From contig JBAQQB010000018.1 in the NCBI GenBank assembly GCA_049306275.1, positions 55,162-119,161 of the forward strand: DNA of 64,000 nt, given 5' to 3'. Position 1 is the stretch's first letter. Each line of letters starts with the position of its first letter. Under the pieces are notes generated by a model. The model was given only the letters and a program-made list of their open reading frames with translations. It was not told the origin of the DNA and ran no database searches. The position numbers and the translations under genes are program-made. The DNA is from JADJTT01 sp049306275. GTDB lineage: Bacteria > Bacteroidota > Bacteroidia > Chitinophagales > Saprospiraceae. This document shows positions 17,491 to 26,033 of the stretch, one piece after another.

Positions 17491-18390
17491 TTATTCCACA
17501 ATACTTATCTTCATCTTCACATCCTGCAGCGGCCGGTCGCTGGCATCGCCTTTGACAGCCGCTATCTTGTCGATCACATCCAGTCCTTCCACGACGTAGC
17601 CAAAGACAGTGTACTGCCGGTCGAGGAAGGGCGCTCCGAATCCAATCTGCATGTACCGGCTCTTCTGTTCTGGCGTATAGCTGAATCCGAACCTTTGTTC
17701 GGTTTGGGCGAGTATTTGTTCATTGATGGGCTGGCCTTGCACGATGTAAAACTGGGAGCCGGAAGATGCTTTCTCCGGGTTCATCTGGTCGGGGAGGCGG
17801 GCAGCTGCGACTGCGCCTTTGGTGTGCACCAGGTCGGGCACAAATTCGGCGGGGACGGTGTAACCGGGACCGCCTTGGCCCAGCAACTGTCCAGGTTTGG
17901 CGGTCTTCGAGTCGGGGTCGCCGCCCTGGATCATGAAATTTGCCATGACGCGGTGGAAGAGCAGGTCGTTGTAGAAGCCCTGCCCCGCGAGTTTGATGAA
18001 ATTATCGCGGTGCTGCGGGGTGCGGTTCGACAGCTCGATAGTTATGTTGCCGAAAGAAGTTTCGATCCGGGCCTTGCGGCGCGGCGGCTCGGGGATGTCG
18101 ATGATAGCGGAGTCTATGGCAACATTTTCGCCCTGGTAAGCTTTGAGCCTGACCAACACCTGGCCGAAGGTCTGATAGGTGTGGGCGGGGCTCTCTTCCG
18201 CAGAGGTCTGGCCGTCGCCGAAATCCCATTCGTAGCGCTCCGCGTTTTGGGATTTGTTGGAGAACTGGATCTCTACCGGAGCGGGGCTGCCGGGAGGGGT
18301 AAATTCAAAATCGGCGACAGGTGAAGGCGTACATCCGATGGCCCCAATCAAGAGCGCGAGGGCGGCGCCGGGAAAAAGCGTTTTTTTCAT
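17491..18390 (-). CDS. Lipoprotein with PKD domain and cyclophilin-type peptidyl-prolyl isomerase domain (copy 1)
   Basis: A 299-residue lipoprotein (lipobox GAIGC, Cys20) with a PKD domain (EWDFGDGQTS, about 30-95) and a cyclophilin domain (about 105-298: FHRVMANFMIQGGD, GSQFYIVQG, FLDRQYTVFG). It is predicted to be an envelope prolyl isomerase, and the PKD domain probably mediates protein or glycan contact. It lies 13 bp upstream of its paralogue and 22 bp downstream of the 18413-18784 gene, so all three are likely on one transcript. The duplication is old: the two copies align over their full length but differ at many positions. Confidence 0.88.
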   Translation of the reverse strand: MKKTLFPGAALALLIGAIGCTPSPVADFEFTPPGSPAPVEIQFSNKSQNAERYEWDFGDGQTSAEESPAHTYQTFGQVLVRLKAYQGENVAIDSAIIDIPEPPRRKARIETSFGNITIELSNRTPQHRDNFIKLAGQGFYNDLLFHRVMANFMIQGGDPDSKTAKPGQLLGQGGPGYTVPAEFVPDLVHTKGAVAAARLPDQMNPEKASSGSQFYIVQGQPINEQILAQTEQRFGFSYTPEQKSRYMQIGFGAPFLDRQYTVFGYVVEGLDVIDKIAAVKGDASDRPLQDVKMKISIVE

Positions 18391-18412
18391 CGTCGTCTGG
18401 TGATTTAATTTG

Positions 18413-18784
18413 CTAATGGTTGCCGGATTCGGGAACCTCCTGTTCCCATTCCCTGAAATACTGGATGACTTTGGATTTCAACACGGCCTCTTGCTCGTCG
18501 GCCCCTTTGATGGAAAAGGGTTTGACCACTTTGTAGTGCGGCCATCCGTCATGATCCCTGCCTTCGAACTCGTAGTATCCGTCGTAGCTCAGGAGGCGGC
18601 ATACGGCGATGTGCATGAGGTCCTGCTTTTCTTCTTTGGTGAATGCCGACTGCACCCGGCCCAACTCCTGTATGCCGATCAGAAACAAGATGGCGTTGAG
18701 ATCAGGCAGGGCTTCTTTTTTGAAGATATCTTTGATCAGGTGCCTGACCTTAAGCCATTCGAACTCTAATTCCCATTCTTCCAT
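18413..18784 (-). CDS. Hypothetical cytoplasmic protein
   Basis: A 123-residue soluble protein, mostly helical and charged (MEEWELEFEWLKVRHLIKDI, later LLSYDGYYEFEGRDHDGWPHY). It has no signal peptide, membrane segment or familiar motif. It lies 31 bp after the LolC/E-like permease gene and 22 bp before the first PKD-cyclophilin gene, so it is probably part of the long minus-strand transcription unit. I do not recognise a family and assign no function. Confidence 0.7.
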   Translation of the reverse strand: MEEWELEFEWLKVRHLIKDIFKKEALPDLNAILFLIGIQELGRVQSAFTKEEKQDLMHIAVCRLLSYDGYYEFEGRDHDGWPHYKVVKPFSIKGADEQEAVLKSKVIQYFREWEQEVPESGNH

Positions 18785-18815
18785 AGCCGCGTTTGAGGTG
18801 CAAATATACGAAAAC

Positions 18816-20039
18816 TTATTCCTCCTTGATGATGGCGGGCACCCTTTGGGCGCGCAGCGCCGGCGGCAGCGATGCCAGCAGGCCTATGGACAGCACCGTC
18901 AGGGCGATCACGACGAAGTCGCCCGCCCTCAGGCTGATGGGGTAGGCCGTGACGAGGAAGCCCTGCGGTATGGAAATGAGGCCATATTCGAGGTTGACGT
19001 GGATGAGGTACAGGCCCACGGCGATGACGTAACCGGCGATCATGCCGATGCCGCAGAGCAGAAGCCCTTCCAGCAAAAAGACCGACCTGACCATGCGGTC
19101 GGTGGCGCCCATCGATTTGAGGATGGCGATATCGGGCTTTTTTTCCAGCACGATCATCCACAGCGAGCCGATCATGTTGAAGGCCACCAGGAGCAGGGTG
19201 AGGGTCAGGATGGCAAAGCTCATCCATTTTTCGATGTTCATGAGCTTGAAAAAGGCCTCGTCCTGCTGGTAGCGGTCTTTCACCGAGTAGCCTTCGCCGA
19301 GTATTTCGCCGATCCGGCCGACGGTTTCCGACGCGGAATACTTGCTATTGAGCCGTATCTCCAGCGCGCTGACACTCCTGGGCTCGGCGAGCAGGCTACG
19401 GGCGAATTCGAGGGAGGAGAGCACATACTGGTTGTCGAAATCCTGCTGGATGATAAAAGACCCGGAGGGTACGATAAACTGCTGGCGGAAGGGTTTTTCC
19501 AGCGGACCCACCCTTTGTCGCTTCGGCATGTAGACGCTCATGCTGGTGAGCGGGTCGGTGACGTCGACCTTCAGCTTATTGCGCATGCCGATGCCCATCA
19601 CCGCCGCTTCCCTGCCTCTCTGGCGGAAGGTGTAAACGCCCTCCAGTACGGTGGAGTCGATGTGGTTGACGAGGTGGAAACTGGAGTCCACGCCTTTGAG
19701 GATGCCGAAATCCTGGTTGTCGTTGTATTCGAAAAAGGCGACTTCTTCCAGTGTCAGGGAGAGGGCCGCCACGCCAGGCAGCTCCCTGATTTGCACCAGT
19801 GCCGCTGAGTCGGGCTCGAAAGTCTTTCCCTTCACCGCCGTCACCTTCACGTCGGGGTTGAAGTTGCTGAAAAGGCCCTCGATGAGGTCTTCAAAGCCGT
19901 TGAACACCGAGAGCACCAGGATGAGGGCGGCCGTGCCGATAGACACGCCCAGCACCGAGATACCCGTGATCAGGTTGATGGCGTTGGTCGACTTTTTGGC
20001 GAAGAGGTATCTGCGCGCTATTTTGAAGGATAGGTTCAT
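18816..20039 (-). CDS. ABC transporter permease, LolC/LolE (FtsX/MacB) type
   Basis: A 407-residue inner-membrane permease. It starts MNLSFKIARRYLFAKKSTNAIN, typical of LolC/E, with TM1 at about 23-48. A large periplasmic domain (about 50-260) follows, then three C-terminal TMs around AILTLTLLLVAFNMIGSLWM, LLEGLLLCGIGMIAGYVIAV and VIALTVLSIGLLASLPPAL. The cytoplasmic coupling element EKKPDIAILKSMGA is the FtsX-family signature. Proteins of this class drive release of lipoproteins from the inner membrane with an ATPase partner (LolD), which is not adjacent here. The 1-bp gap to the GH3 fusion gene upstream and the downstream lipoprotein genes suggest an envelope-biogenesis operon. Confidence 0.87.
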   Translation of the reverse strand: MNLSFKIARRYLFAKKSTNAINLITGISVLGVSIGTAALILVLSVFNGFEDLIEGLFSNFNPDVKVTAVKGKTFEPDSAALVQIRELPGVAALSLTLEEVAFFEYNDNQDFGILKGVDSSFHLVNHIDSTVLEGVYTFRQRGREAAVMGIGMRNKLKVDVTDPLTSMSVYMPKRQRVGPLEKPFRQQFIVPSGSFIIQQDFDNQYVLSSLEFARSLLAEPRSVSALEIRLNSKYSASETVGRIGEILGEGYSVKDRYQQDEAFFKLMNIEKWMSFAILTLTLLLVAFNMIGSLWMIVLEKKPDIAILKSMGATDRMVRSVFLLEGLLLCGIGMIAGYVIAVGLYLIHVNLEYGLISIPQGFLVTAYPISLRAGDFVVIALTVLSIGLLASLPPALRAQRVPAIIKEE

Positions 20040-20040
20040 T

Positions 20041-22965
20041 TCAATAGTATTCGAGTGCGTCGTAAACGGCGGATTGGGCTTTCACCCGTACGTCGAGCCT
20101 TAGGAATGCATTATTGTCCATCGAAGGGTAGGTGCGGTTGGAGAGCAGGATGAAGATCAGCTGGTGCTCGGGGTCGGCCCAGGCGCCGATGCCGGTGAAG
20201 CCAAGGTGACCGAAGGTACTGGGCGAGGATTTTGGCGACAGGTTGAGGCCCATGCCAGGGTCAATTTGCATGAGGTCGAAACCGATGCCCCTGCGCGAGC
20301 AGACGCCGCAGCGCTGGATGAACAGGTCGACCGTTTCCGGCCGCAGGTAGCGCTTTCCGCCGTAGTACCCCTTCTGCAACAGCATCTGAAGAACGGCAGC
20401 CAGATCGCCGGCGCTGGAAAAAAGTCCGGCATGCCCACTGATACCGCCCAGCATGGCCGCGCCCATATCATGCACATAACCTTGGATGCGTCGTTGCCTG
20501 AAGTAGTCGTCCTCCTCCGTGGGCGGTATCCTGCTTTCTTCAAAACGGTTCCAGGGGTTGAACCCTGTCGAGCGGAGGCCCATGGGGCGGTAGAATTCCC
20601 TGTCGGTAAATGCGTCGAGCGGATAACCGGAAACGCGCTCCACGATGCGGGCCACCAGGATGAAGCCCAGGTCGCTGTACACGTAATCTTTCGAAGGCGA
20701 GAGCGGAGAGAGGATGATGCGCTGCCAAATGGTGTCGAGATAGTTGTAGCGCAGGAACAGGTTGGTTGCAACGGGGATATTGTATGCTGTGTCGGGCTTC
20801 TCCCGGTACCATTCGGGCATGGGCTTCTGCCGGTTGGTGATGGTTTCCTTGTAGAATGGGATCCATGCTTTCAGTCCCGAGCGGTGGGTCATGATCTCCT
20901 CGATAGTGAGGGCGGCCTTGTCCGTGCCCTGCAATTCGGGCAGATAGGCGCCGAGGGTGTCGTAGATGCTGAGCTTGCCTTCGTCGTGCAGTTTCATCAT
21001 CGCCAGGGTCGCCGCGGCGATCTTGGTGACGGAGGCGAGGTCGTAAATATCGTCGGTGCGTACGGGCCTGTCTTCCTTGTAGGTGTGTTTTCCGTAGGCT
21101 TTTTCCATCACGATCCTGCCGTTTTTGGCCACCAGCACGACGCCGCCGGGGGTGGCTTTTTTATCGATGGCTTTGGTCATGATCGAGTCAATCACGGGCA
21201 GGTATGCGGAATTGAGCCCTGTTTCTTCTGGGAGCCCATACCCGAGGCGGTGCAGGGAGGGCGTGAAAATGCCGTCGCCGTAGCGAAACTCCGGGCTGGC
21301 TGTCACCGGCAGCTTGCCGCGGAAGCCATAGGCTCCGAAGATGCCCTGGGCGGCGAGGTCCTGCGTGACGGGGTCTTCGTCGTAGGCCAGGAGCAGGCTC
21401 CTGGCTTGGGTGCAGTTAGTCAGGGCATAGGGGTTGCCGAATACCACCCAGACCACCTGGGTTCTTTGCTGGAGTTTTTTCAGAAAAGCGATGCTGGAGG
21501 CCGACACACCAAAGTTTTTCCCTGCCCACTGGCTCATGTCGTGCAGGGAGGCGATGACCAGTTCTTTTTTGGAAAGGATTTGCAAAAGACGTTGTTGCTG
21601 GCTTTCGCTCATTTCCTTGGGCGCCTGGAAGTGCTCCACGGGGGCAAAGCGGCTCAGGGAGGATTGAAAGGGAGAAACGCCGGCTGAACCAATGCTCAGG
21701 GAGGCTATTTCCAGGGTGTCAATCCTGTCGATGGGCAGCCAGTTGTTGTCGTTGCGCAGGAGGGTGAGGGCGTGCTGCGTGAGCTTTCGCTTGACGGCCA
21801 GCCCTTTGGGGTCGTTGAGGTCTTTTTCCAGGTTGCCGAGGGGAATGGGGTTGAATTCGGTCAAGCCCAGGCGGTATTTGGCCAGCAGTACTTTTTTGAC
21901 GCTTCGTTCAAACTGCAGGGAGTCGATTTTCCCTGCTCCGAGGTATTCCTTGATGCGGGCCACCGCGGCCGGTATATCGGGCGGGATCAGCAGGATGTCG
22001 TTGCCGGCGGCCAGGGCTTTGGCTTCCACTTCACCGGATTTGTGGTACTTGGTGACACCCTGCATGTCGAGGCCGTCGGTGACGACCAGGCCTTCGTAGC
22101 CGATGTCCTGTTTGAGCAATTGGCCAACTGTGGGAAAGGACAGGGTGGTCGGGAAATTGGGGGTCGAGTCGAGCGCGGGTACGCTCAGGTGTGCGACCAT
22201 CATGCTGCCGATGCCCTGCTCGGAGAGCACCCTGAAGGGGAAGAGCTCGATACTGTCGAGGCGGGATCGATCGTGAGCGATGACGGGCAGGTCGAGGTGG
22301 GAGTCGGTATCGGTGTCGCCGTGTCCGGGGAAGTGCTTGGCGCAGGCCATGACCTGATGGTCCTGCATGCCTTTCATGTAGAAAAAGCTCTTCACGGCCA
22401 CGTTGTAGCGGTCTTCTCCGAAGGAGCGGTAGTTGATGACGGGGTTGGCGGGGTTGTTGTTGACGTCGGCTACGGGGGCGAAGTTGACGTGCACGCCCAG
22501 CCTGCGGAGTTGCCGGGCGATCTCGGCGCCCATGTCGTAGATGAGCAGGTTGTCCTGGATGGCGCCCAGCATGAGCTGCCGGGGGTAGCTGATGGTCGTT
22601 TGTTTCATGCGCATGCCGAGGCCCCATTCGGCGTCCATGGAGATGATGAGGGGCACGCGTTTGGTCAGGGCCTGGTACTGGTTGGTCAGTTTGGCTTGCT
22701 CAAGCGGCGTTCCCTGGAAAAAGGTCAGTCCTCCGACATGGTATTCGCGGATCATTTTCTCCACGAAGGCGACGTGGTCGGGGCCTTTGTCGGAGTGGGC
22801 GCGCAGCCAGATGAGCTGTCCGATGCGCTCGTCGGGCGACATGTCGTTGTAAATGGCGTCGACCCACTCCATGGCGGCGAGATCGGGCGAGGGCCCGGGT
22901 TCGGGGTGGCCGGAGAGAACGGTAAAAGCCCCGAGGGCTAGCCATGTGAGCAGGTGTTTTGCCAT
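20041..22965 (-). CDS. Fusion of GH3 beta-N-acetylhexosaminidase and serine beta-lactamase-like hydrolase
   Basis: A 974-residue exported protein (signal MAKHLLTWLALGAFTVLSG). The first half is a NagZ-type GH3 domain: KHFPGHGDTDTDSH near residue 213 contains the His/Asp acid-base loop, and VVTDGLDMQG near 297 supplies the nucleophilic Asp. A GH3 C-terminal-like region follows. From about residue 590 comes a class C beta-lactamase/esterase domain with SVTK (SxxK, near 642), YSD near 762 in place of Y-x-N, and a late GHLGFTG strand. The likely role is peptidoglycan turnover: release of N-acetylglucosamine by the GH3 half and a peptidase or esterase reaction by the other half. Such fusions are known in Bacteroidota. 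It lies 6 bp after the TMTC-like gene and 1 bp before the LolC/E-like gene. Confidence 0.9.
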   Translation of the reverse strand: MAKHLLTWLALGAFTVLSGHPEPGPSPDLAAMEWVDAIYNDMSPDERIGQLIWLRAHSDKGPDHVAFVEKMIREYHVGGLTFFQGTPLEQAKLTNQYQALTKRVPLIISMDAEWGLGMRMKQTTISYPRQLMLGAIQDNLLIYDMGAEIARQLRRLGVHVNFAPVADVNNNPANPVINYRSFGEDRYNVAVKSFFYMKGMQDHQVMACAKHFPGHGDTDTDSHLDLPVIAHDRSRLDSIELFPFRVLSEQGIGSMMVAHLSVPALDSTPNFPTTLSFPTVGQLLKQDIGYEGLVVTDGLDMQGVTKYHKSGEVEAKALAAGNDILLIPPDIPAAVARIKEYLGAGKIDSLQFERSVKKVLLAKYRLGLTEFNPIPLGNLEKDLNDPKGLAVKRKLTQHALTLLRNDNNWLPIDRIDTLEIASLSIGSAGVSPFQSSLSRFAPVEHFQAPKEMSESQQQRLLQILSKKELVIASLHDMSQWAGKNFGVSASSIAFLKKLQQRTQVVWVVFGNPYALTNCTQARSLLLAYDEDPVTQDLAAQGIFGAYGFRGKLPVTASPEFRYGDGIFTPSLHRLGYGLPEETGLNSAYLPVIDSIMTKAIDKKATPGGVVLVAKNGRIVMEKAYGKHTYKEDRPVRTDDIYDLASVTKIAAATLAMMKLHDEGKLSIYDTLGAYLPELQGTDKAALTIEEIMTHRSGLKAWIPFYKETITNRQKPMPEWYREKPDTAYNIPVATNLFLRYNYLDTIWQRIILSPLSPSKDYVYSDLGFILVARIVERVSGYPLDAFTDREFYRPMGLRSTGFNPWNRFEESRIPPTEEDDYFRQRRIQGYVHDMGAAMLGGISGHAGLFSSAGDLAAVLQMLLQKGYYGGKRYLRPETVDLFIQRCGVCSRRGIGFDLMQIDPGMGLNLSPKSSPSTFGHLGFTGIGAWADPEHQLIFILLSNRTYPSMDNNAFLRLDVRVKAQSAVYDALEYY

Positions 22966-22971
22966 GTTGGG

Positions 22972-24975
22972 TTATTGCATTGTGTTGCGTTTCTGCATGA
23001 TATCGGGGTCGATTTCCCTGGCTTTTTGTTCGAATTGCGCGAATTCGGCCATATTGCCCGCGTTGTAATGGGCGATGGAGAGGTTGAACCAGGCGTCGGC
23101 GTTGTTGGGCTCCACCTGGGTAGCCAGGGTGAAGTAGCGGATGGCCTCCTGGGTTTTCCCCTGTACGCCCGAAGCTACGCCGAGCAGGCGAAGGGTCTCA
23201 TAATCGTTGGGCATGGCTTCGAGGGCTTTGAGCAGGAGGCTTTCGGCTTTAGGGGCGTTGCCTTCTTTCTCCCCGGCGTATTTGCCCGCGTCGCGGTAGG
23301 TGACGGCCCGGTTGCGCAAGGCTTCCGCGTAGTTGGGGTCGATCCGGAGGGCGATGTCGTAGTAGGAAATGGACTCTTCGAAGCGCCGGAGGTAGTTGTG
23401 GGCGTTGCCCAGCAGCAGATAGGCGTTTTTGTAGGTCGGGTGGATGCGGATGGCTTCTTTCAGGTGCCCGACGGCCTTTTCCAGCTGAGTATTGCGCATC
23501 TGTTCGTTCTGGAGAGTCAGCGCGTAGGCGATGGTCTCGCCGCCGGCTGAATTCTGCAGTTTGGCGCTATTGACGGAGGTTTTCACATCAGTGGTAAAAA
23601 GGGTGTAGTTGTCTTTCCAGACCGGATTGCGGGCGAGTGTCATCACAGCGAAGAGCGCCAGCACAGCTGCTCCTGCCCAGTTGACCGTGGGTTTTACCGC
23701 CTTGTTTCGCTCCGTCCAGGCGTAGAGCAGCATGGCGATCGCCAGGCAAAAGCCCAGCGATGGCATAAAAATGAAGCGTTCGCCCATATTGGTGCCGATG
23801 GGGAAAACGATGTTGGAGACGATGGAAAGGCTGAGCAGGTAGAACCAAACGCCGAAGCTCATCGCTTTTTTCTTCAAAAGCCCCCAGACCGCGTAGGCCA
23901 GCAGCGCCATGTACAGCAGCAAACTTAGCAGGGCGCCCGGGTTGGCAAAGGTCATGATGCCGATCTGCCGGGGGTAGTAATCGTGGATGAGCGGGTAGGG
24001 AAATACCAGCAATTGGATGTATTTGCCGAGGGTGTAGAAGATCGTCGCCATTTTCTCCCCTGCGCTGAAGGGAACCCATTGGTTGCCGTCCAGTTTGATG
24101 AATGGGTTGTTCATCAGCTCCATGGTCGGTTCTCCAAGGCCCCAGCCCAGCACTGCGCCACGAATGGCGAGGAAAACCGCCGCTGCGCCGAGGAAGGGCA
24201 GGGTGGGGGAAATGGTCTTGAGCAGGGGCAGCCCGCGGAAAAAGTAATAAGCCAGGGGCACGACCGCCACCAGGGTGATGGCGTTTTCTTTGGCTAAAAG
24301 GCCGAGGAAGAAGAGCACAGCGGCCAGGATATGCCCTGTCCATTTCTTCTGGTCAAAAGCCCGCATGGAGAAGTAGATCGCCGCGAGCCCGCCCAGCATG
24401 GTCATGATCTCGTCGGCGCCCTTGATGTTGGCGACCGCTTCGGTATGCACGGGGTGTACGGCGAAAAGCAGGGCCGTGGCAAGGGCGATCCACTGGGCTT
24501 TTTCCGGTTTTGCTTTCGCGAAAAACAGCAATACGAGCTTGTAGATCAGCAGCACCAGCAGGCCGTAGAGCAGGGCGTTGACGAGGTGGCCGACGAAGGG
24601 ATCCAGGCCGAACAGCTCGACTTCAATGGCGAAGAGCACCAGGGTTAGCGGGCGGTAGCGGCCGCCGGAGACGAGCTGTTCTTTCCCTTCCACCTTGAAA
24701 AACCCGCGGAAGGTGTCGTATTTGAGGATATCGCCGATGCCTTCGACGCCCTTTTGGGTGAACTCGTTGTCGTAGATCACAATGGCGTCGTCGAGGGCGT
24801 ACTGGTGGCCGAAGGTGTTGGCATAGAGCAGGAAGCCGAGCAGAAAAAGAAGAAGGGGCCGGGAAATCAACCAAGAGTAATACGATGGATCTTTCCAAAG
24901 AGGAACCTGTGCTGCATCAGGCATGCGCGCAACGTTTTTTTTCTGAACTGATGTGGGATTTTTTGCGGAGGCCAT
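22972..24975 (-). CDS. TMTC-like membrane protein with C-terminal TPR repeats
   Basis: A 667-residue protein with about ten membrane spans (residues about 35-440) and a C-terminal TPR region (about 475-655; LLLGNAHNYLRRFEESISYYDIALRIDPNY is split over two helices). The membrane half carries HPVHTEAVANIKGADE, the hallmark of TMTC/GT-C type proteins, and an early YALDDAIVIYDN acidic loop. Eukaryotic TMTC proteins are O-mannosyltransferases. Bacterial relatives are probably lipid-linked-sugar glycosyltransferases, but donor and acceptor are unknown. It lies 10 bp after trhO and 6 bp before the GH3 fusion gene. Confidence 0.85.
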   Translation of the reverse strand: MASAKNPTSVQKKNVARMPDAAQVPLWKDPSYYSWLISRPLLLFLLGFLLYANTFGHQYALDDAIVIYDNEFTQKGVEGIGDILKYDTFRGFFKVEGKEQLVSGGRYRPLTLVLFAIEVELFGLDPFVGHLVNALLYGLLVLLIYKLVLLFFAKAKPEKAQWIALATALLFAVHPVHTEAVANIKGADEIMTMLGGLAAIYFSMRAFDQKKWTGHILAAVLFFLGLLAKENAITLVAVVPLAYYFFRGLPLLKTISPTLPFLGAAAVFLAIRGAVLGWGLGEPTMELMNNPFIKLDGNQWVPFSAGEKMATIFYTLGKYIQLLVFPYPLIHDYYPRQIGIMTFANPGALLSLLLYMALLAYAVWGLLKKKAMSFGVWFYLLSLSIVSNIVFPIGTNMGERFIFMPSLGFCLAIAMLLYAWTERNKAVKPTVNWAGAAVLALFAVMTLARNPVWKDNYTLFTTDVKTSVNSAKLQNSAGGETIAYALTLQNEQMRNTQLEKAVGHLKEAIRIHPTYKNAYLLLGNAHNYLRRFEESISYYDIALRIDPNYAEALRNRAVTYRDAGKYAGEKEGNAPKAESLLLKALEAMPNDYETLRLLGVASGVQGKTQEAIRYFTLATQVEPNNADAWFNLSIAHYNAGNMAEFAQFEQKAREIDPDIMQKRNTMQ

Positions 24976-24985
24976 GGCGTTTCGC

Positions 24986-26029
24986 TTATTGCAGTTTCAG
25001 TGATCCGTCTTTTTGAAAGGCGCGGTAGTGGCCTTGTCCGAACGAGGAGCCGTTGAAGGTCATCTCTTTTCTCTTTTCTATTTGTTCCTCTTCAGGCAAC
25101 TGAATAAAGTCGCTGCATTGCTGCGAGCAGCAGCCGTGGTATTGCTCCGCGCATTCGGGGCACTGGATGAAGAGCAGGTGGCAGGCGTCGTTGGCGCAGT
25201 TGACATGGGTGTCGGCGGGCTCGCCGCACTGGTGGCAGTGAGCGATCACTTCACAGGAAATGCGCTCGCCCAGGCGTTCGTCGAAGACGAAGTTCTTGCC
25301 GTGGAATTTGTTGGGCAGGCCCATTTGCTCTACCTGCCGGGCGTATTCGATGATGCCGCCGTCGAGCTGGTAGACCTCTTTGAATCCGTTGTGCCGCAGC
25401 CAAGCGCTGGCTTTTTCACAGCGGATGCCGCCGGTGCAATACATCACGATGGGCTGGTCTTTTTTGTCTTCCAGCATGTCGACCACCAGAGGCAGGGCTT
25501 CGCGGAAGGTGGTGACGGGCGGAGTGATGGCGTTTTCGAAATGCCCTACCTCGCTTTCGTAGTGGTTGCGCATGTCGACCACGATGGTTTCGGGCCGGTC
25601 GGTCAGCGCGTTGAACGCTTCGGCGCTGAGGTGCTGACCTCTTTTGGTCACGTCGAAGGTTTCGTCGTTGAGCCCGTCGGCCACGATCTTGCTGCGCACT
25701 TTGATGGTGAGTTTGAAAAACGACTTGCCGTCGTCTTCTATGGCGAAGTTGAGGCGGGTATTGCGCAGGAAGTCAAACTGATCGAGGGTAGCCCGGAATG
25801 CTTCCAGGTGGGCCTTCGGCAGCGACAGCTGGCCGTTGATGCCTTCGCGGGCGACATAGATACGGCCCAGGACGCCCAGCGCGTCCCAGTCCATGAACAA
25901 TTGATCGCGGAAGGCCTTCGGATCGGCGATGTTGGCATACCGGTAAAACGAAAGCGTGGCGCGTTCCTCACGGCTTTCCTGTATTCGCTGTTTCAGTTCC
26001 TCCTTGTTAACGCGATTGACGAGTTTCAT
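24986..26029 (-). CDS. trhO: tRNA uridine(34) hydroxylase (rhodanese family)
   Basis: A 347-residue cytoplasmic protein of the TrhO/YceA family that hydroxylates U34 of tRNA to 5-hydroxyuridine. The N-terminal acylphosphatase-like domain contains VAREGINGQLS. The rhodanese domain contains VVDMRNHYESEVGHF and the catalytic loop CTGGIRCEKASAWL (Cys near 198). The C-terminus is cysteine-rich (CHQCGEPADTHVNCANDAC, CPECAEQYHGCCS), probably a zinc-binding site as in family members. It is 4 bp from the upstream amidohydrolase and 10 bp from the downstream TMTC-like gene, so it is presumably co-transcribed with both. Confidence 0.93.
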   Translation of the reverse strand: MKLVNRVNKEELKQRIQESREERATLSFYRYANIADPKAFRDQLFMDWDALGVLGRIYVAREGINGQLSLPKAHLEAFRATLDQFDFLRNTRLNFAIEDDGKSFFKLTIKVRSKIVADGLNDETFDVTKRGQHLSAEAFNALTDRPETIVVDMRNHYESEVGHFENAITPPVTTFREALPLVVDMLEDKKDQPIVMYCTGGIRCEKASAWLRHNGFKEVYQLDGGIIEYARQVEQMGLPNKFHGKNFVFDERLGERISCEVIAHCHQCGEPADTHVNCANDACHLLFIQCPECAEQYHGCCSQQCSDFIQLPEEEQIEKRKEMTFNGSSFGQGHYRAFQKDGSLKLQ

Positions 26030-26033
26030 TTTT

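Noticed and set aside
20164..21687. Plus-strand open frame of about 500 codons opposite the GH3 fusion gene
   Set aside because: Antisense shadow; composition biased to Gly, Val and Asp without recognisable motifs, while the sense frame has all catalytic residues.
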